From positions 124,001 through 188,000 of the forward strand of contig NZ_JAGSND010000007.1 of NCBI RefSeq assembly GCF_018128545.1: a stretch of DNA of 64,000 nt, given 5' to 3'. The stretch comes from Sinanaerobacter chloroacetimidivorans. Its GTDB lineage: Bacteria; Bacillota; Clostridia; Peptostreptococcales; Anaerovoracaceae. Of this stretch, positions 61,563 to 64,000 are shown in pieces; within the stretch, counting starts at the first letter, position 1; the number at the start of each line of letters is the position of its first letter. The position numbers and the translations under genes were made by a program. The notes under the pieces were generated by a model. It was not told the origin of the DNA and made no database searches. It saw only the letters and a program-made list of their open reading frames with translations.

Positions 61563-62264
61563 ATGGATAATTTCGGATTTAAAAATATTGAATATAAAAA
61601 TATTGCACAACAAATTGTAGATCAAATTTGTAAAGCAATTGCAGAAGGAAAATATAAACCTGGAGACCGAATACCTACAGAACAAGACTTGGCTAAAAGC
61701 TTAAATGTCGGAAGAAATTCCGTTAGAGAAGCGATTAAAATATTAGTAGCATTTGGTATTTTAGAAATTCGGCGCGCAGAAGGAACCTTTGTATGTAAAA
61801 CTATTTCACAAAATATGATTAACCCATTGATTTATGGAATTATTTTAAGCAGCGGAAATTTAAATGAGGAGATGATTGAATTTCAAATTGCTATAGATAA
61901 GGCAATGTCAAGAATGTGTATTCAGAGATATACGGAACAAGATTTAGAAAAATTAACGCAAGCATACGAGAATTTAATGGAAACATTGGATAAAAAAGAT
62001 TATGATCTTGATGAAATCTATGCAAAGGATAAAAATTTTCATGAAATCATTGCGGAATCTACTCATAATGAATTTATGAAAATGATGCATAAGTCAATAT
62101 GGGAATTATTAGATAAAATTATCAAGCAGGAAATTCGTACAAGCTTATATCATCATGAGGGAAGGATGAGAGAAATGCACACCCAAATATATAAAGCTAT
62201 TGTAAGTAAGGATGAAGAAGCGGTGACGAATGCTATAAAGAAAAATTACGATACGCAGGAATAG
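61563..62264 (+). CDS. FadR-subfamily GntR regulator
   Basis: The 233-residue protein has a GntR winged helix (ICKAIAEGKYKPGDRIPTEQDLAKSLNVGRNSVREAIKIL) and an all-helical FCD ligand domain with possible metal-binding residues: D in KDKNFHEIIAES, and His in HNEFMKMMH and REMHTQIY. FadR-type regulators respond to organic acids. Two regulatory genes follow, so its target is not obvious. GGAAAA is the only upstream site-like sequence. Confidence 0.88.
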   Translation: MDNFGFKNIEYKNIAQQIVDQICKAIAEGKYKPGDRIPTEQDLAKSLNVGRNSVREAIKILVAFGILEIRRAEGTFVCKTISQNMINPLIYGIILSSGNLNEEMIEFQIAIDKAMSRMCIQRYTEQDLEKLTQAYENLMETLDKKDYDLDEIYAKDKNFHEIIAESTHNEFMKMMHKSIWELLDKIIKQEIRTSLYHHEGRMREMHTQIYKAIVSKDEEAVTNAIKKNYDTQE

Positions 62265-62306
62265 GAATAGAGCCCCATAGAAGTATTCGGAAAGGAGAGC
62301 CATATT

Positions 62307-63035
62307 ATGTTTAGCGTTGCAGTGTGTGATGATGAAGTGATTTTTGCAGAACATATAGCAGCTATATGCAATAATATTCTTAAAGAACACTTTAAAAAGG
62401 AAGAAGCATTTTCGGTTCATTTGTTTTCAAATGGTCACGATTTGATTGCGAAACATGGAAATAGTATTTGGTACGATATTATTTTTTTGGATATTTTAAT
62501 GGATCAAATTGATGGAATAACTGTGGCCGCTAATATCCGTAAGAAAGATAAAAATGTTAAAATTGTTTTTCTGACATCATCTATAGAATTTGCTTTAAAA
62601 GGATATGAAGTCCAAGCCTATCAATATTTGATGAAATCCTTTAATGAATCGAACGAGCGAAAGCAGCTTGAAATCATAATGGATCAAATTATATCTGAAA
62701 AGAATAAAGGAAAATGGTTTTTCTTCAAGGATGGGACAGGATTTAGAAGGATTTCAACAGATAACATTTTGTATTTTGAAATATCAGGAAGGAAAACAGC
62801 GATACATACAACGAACGGAAAAATTATATTAAATGAAAAATTAAGTGAAATATCAAAACAATTAGATAAAGAACAATTTATACAATGTCATCAAAGTTAT
62901 ATTGTTAATTTTAAATATGCGGTTGAAATTCAAAGATATAAATTGTTTTTAACAAATGAAGAAATGATTCCGCTGAGCAGAAAATATTGGGAAAGTGTAA
63001 AGACTGCTTTTTTAAAAAATGTTTCTACTAGATAG
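62307..63035 (+). CDS. LytTR-family response regulator
   Basis: The 242-residue protein has a receiver domain (CDDEVIFAEH, phosphorylated Asp in IIFLDILMDQIDG, T in VFLTSS) and a C-terminal LytTR DNA-binding domain (NILYFEISGRKTAIHTTNGKI, FIQCHQSYIVNF). The canonical Lys of the receiver lies in YLMKSFN rather than in a KP motif. GGAGAG precedes the start. Its partner is probably the membrane receptor gene that begins 13 bases downstream. Confidence 0.9.
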   Translation: MFSVAVCDDEVIFAEHIAAICNNILKEHFKKEEAFSVHLFSNGHDLIAKHGNSIWYDIIFLDILMDQIDGITVAANIRKKDKNVKIVFLTSSIEFALKGYEVQAYQYLMKSFNESNERKQLEIIMDQIISEKNKGKWFFFKDGTGFRRISTDNILYFEISGRKTAIHTTNGKIILNEKLSEISKQLDKEQFIQCHQSYIVNFKYAVEIQRYKLFLTNEEMIPLSRKYWESVKTAFLKNVSTR

Positions 63036-63048
63036 GAAGCTTACTACG

Positions 63049-64000
63049 ATGAAAAAAAGGATTATAATTTCAAATGAAATTTTTTTAATAATAATCATTA
63101 TTATTATTAGTTTATGCCTCATTGCCATGCTTGTAAAAGTAGTCGGTGTTGCGAAAGAAATAAGCTCATGGGAAAAAGATTTTCAGTGGGAAGAGAGTTT
63201 AGTAAAAGAAACAGAGAATGGAGAACGAGTTACCATTTATCAAATTCACATTTCAAAAAATCCGAAGGATCAGATCTTATACTGTCAGGGCAAGTTTCAA
63301 TTCGCCTCAATCTGGGTTAACGGATCCTTTGTAGGTGATTACCCGGGAGACAGAAGCACTGGAGAAAACCTCGGACTTTGGGAAGCTATGATTCCCTTGC
63401 CCGAAGGTGATGTAACGATTCGTTTTGAGGTCATGTCACCCTATGCGATATATGAGGGGATGGGTTTAAAATCCTATTTGGTTTCACAACAAGAAATTAA
63501 TAATTATCTATTATTTCAAAGCTTATATCGAGTGTCTTTTACCACTGCAGGAGTTTTAATCGGAATTTTTTTTATCATTATTTCAATTTCCGCAAGGATT
63601 TCTTATAGCTCCGATTTGTCGCTCATGTTTTTTGGAATATTTACAATTACGTATTTTCTTTTTATATTAGTCCATGAAGCAAATCCGGATCATTTATTAT
63701 GTGCGCTTTTTACGCCAAAGACACTGGGGAACGTCAGCTTGTTTCTTTTTTACTTTATGTTAATACCTAATATTACAATGATTACCATTAAATCAATGCA
63801 TTTTACAATAATAAACAGAATTATATTAGCAGCAGTCATTATTTTTGTAATTATAACAAGCGGGGCGCAGCTGATTGGTATAAAAATGTTACCAGAATTT
63901 CTTCCTTTGAGGCAAATTCTTGTACTTAGCTATAGTACCTTTTATTGTGTAAGCACTTTAATAGAATATAAAAGAGGAAATCGTTTTGCAATTTGGTTGT
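63049..64000 (+). CDS. Membrane receptor, probable sensor kinase (partial, cut by window end)
   Basis: From ATG 63049 the frame is open to the window edge (317 codons). It begins with an N-terminal membrane anchor rich in Ile, then an outside beta-sandwich of about 130 residues (FASIWVNGSFVGDYPGDRS, LPEGDVTIRFEVMSPYAIYEGMG) resembling carbohydrate-binding jelly rolls, then at least five membrane segments. This matches the layout of 7TM-DISM-type receptors, whose C-terminus usually carries a GHKL histidine kinase. That part lies outside the window. Co-directional with the LytTR regulator. Confidence 0.75.
   Translation, partial: MKKRIIISNEIFLIIIIIIISLCLIAMLVKVVGVAKEISSWEKDFQWEESLVKETENGERVTIYQIHISKNPKDQILYCQGKFQFASIWVNGSFVGDYPGDRSTGENLGLWEAMIPLPEGDVTIRFEVMSPYAIYEGMGLKSYLVSQQEINNYLLFQSLYRVSFTTAGVLIGIFFIIISISARISYSSDLSLMFFGIFTITYFLFILVHEANPDHLLCALFTPKTLGNVSLFLFYFMLIPNITMITIKSMHFTIINRIILAAVIIFVIITSGAQLIGIKMLPEFLPLRQILVLSYSTFYCVSTLIEYKRGNRFAIWL

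Noticed and set aside
1-64000. CRISPR arrays, rRNA and complete tRNA genes
   Set aside because: No regularly spaced identical repeats, no rRNA-like stretches and no complete cloverleaf were found by reading.

Overview
The window looks like a chromosome segment of an anaerobic, amino-acid-fermenting Bacillota (class Clostridia). Ribosome-binding sites are strong AGGAGG types. The metabolic genes are typical of such organisms: indolepyruvate:ferredoxin oxidoreductase, tungsten aldehyde:ferredoxin oxidoreductase, phosphotransbutyrylase with butyrate kinase, tryptophanase, and many sigma-54 activators with matching -24/-12 promoters. I cannot name the genus from sequence alone.

Positions 1-29 kb form an AT-rich accessory (defence and mobile) region. 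It starts with mobile-element hypothetical genes and an XRE/ImmA-type regulator. Next comes a complete type II CBASS operon at 3.5-7.7 kb: CD-NTase, E2-E1 fusion Cap2, JAMM peptidase Cap3 and a two-TM SAVED effector. A HEPN-type gene and a full IS3-family insertion sequence follow. Between 10.4 and 16.4 kb, flanked by two same-orientation copies of that IS, lie a MazF/PemK-like toxin and a minus-strand operon coding for a complete small ubiquitin-like conjugation set (Ubl, E2-like, JAMM, E1). A second XRE/ImmA regulator is divergent to it. The second IS copy is frameshifted. From 18.4 to 28.1 kb runs a six-gene plus-strand operon: C5-cytosine methyltransferase, a 1023-residue protein with a MORC/MutL-like GHKL ATPase module at one end and a histidine-kinase-like module at the other, a receiver-domain protein, a Vsr-like endonuclease, a PD-(D/E)XK-like protein and an HD-domain protein. 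Att-like repeats and a large serine recombinase remnant flank it. This operon is my best candidate for a poorly described or undescribed system.

Positions 29-64 kb are metabolic and higher in GC. A DeoR regulator with a class II aldolase is followed by a sigma-54 activator controlling an iron alcohol dehydrogenase, an AOR and a MoaD-like protein. A second activator precedes a sigma-54 promoter for iorAB, followed by an NSS transporter, ptb, an unknown membrane protein, tryptophanase, butyrate kinase and an aminotransferase. Together these encode tryptophan/aromatic amino acid uptake and fermentation to aryl-acetates with ATP gain, or to indole. Then come a stalk-domain secreted protein, a two-component pair, a LysM-M28 peptidase, a flavin-type small oxidase, a third sigma-54 activator with its promoter and a second iron alcohol dehydrogenase, a FadR-type regulator, and a LytTR regulator with a membrane receptor cut by the window end.

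Non-coding content includes two diverged copies of one structured RNA-like element (16.2 and 37.3 kb), a MITE-like element that supplies a stop codon, a dispersed repeat that overlaps the end of iorB, three sigma-54 promoters and about fifteen intrinsic terminators. No CRISPR array, rRNA or tRNA gene was seen.
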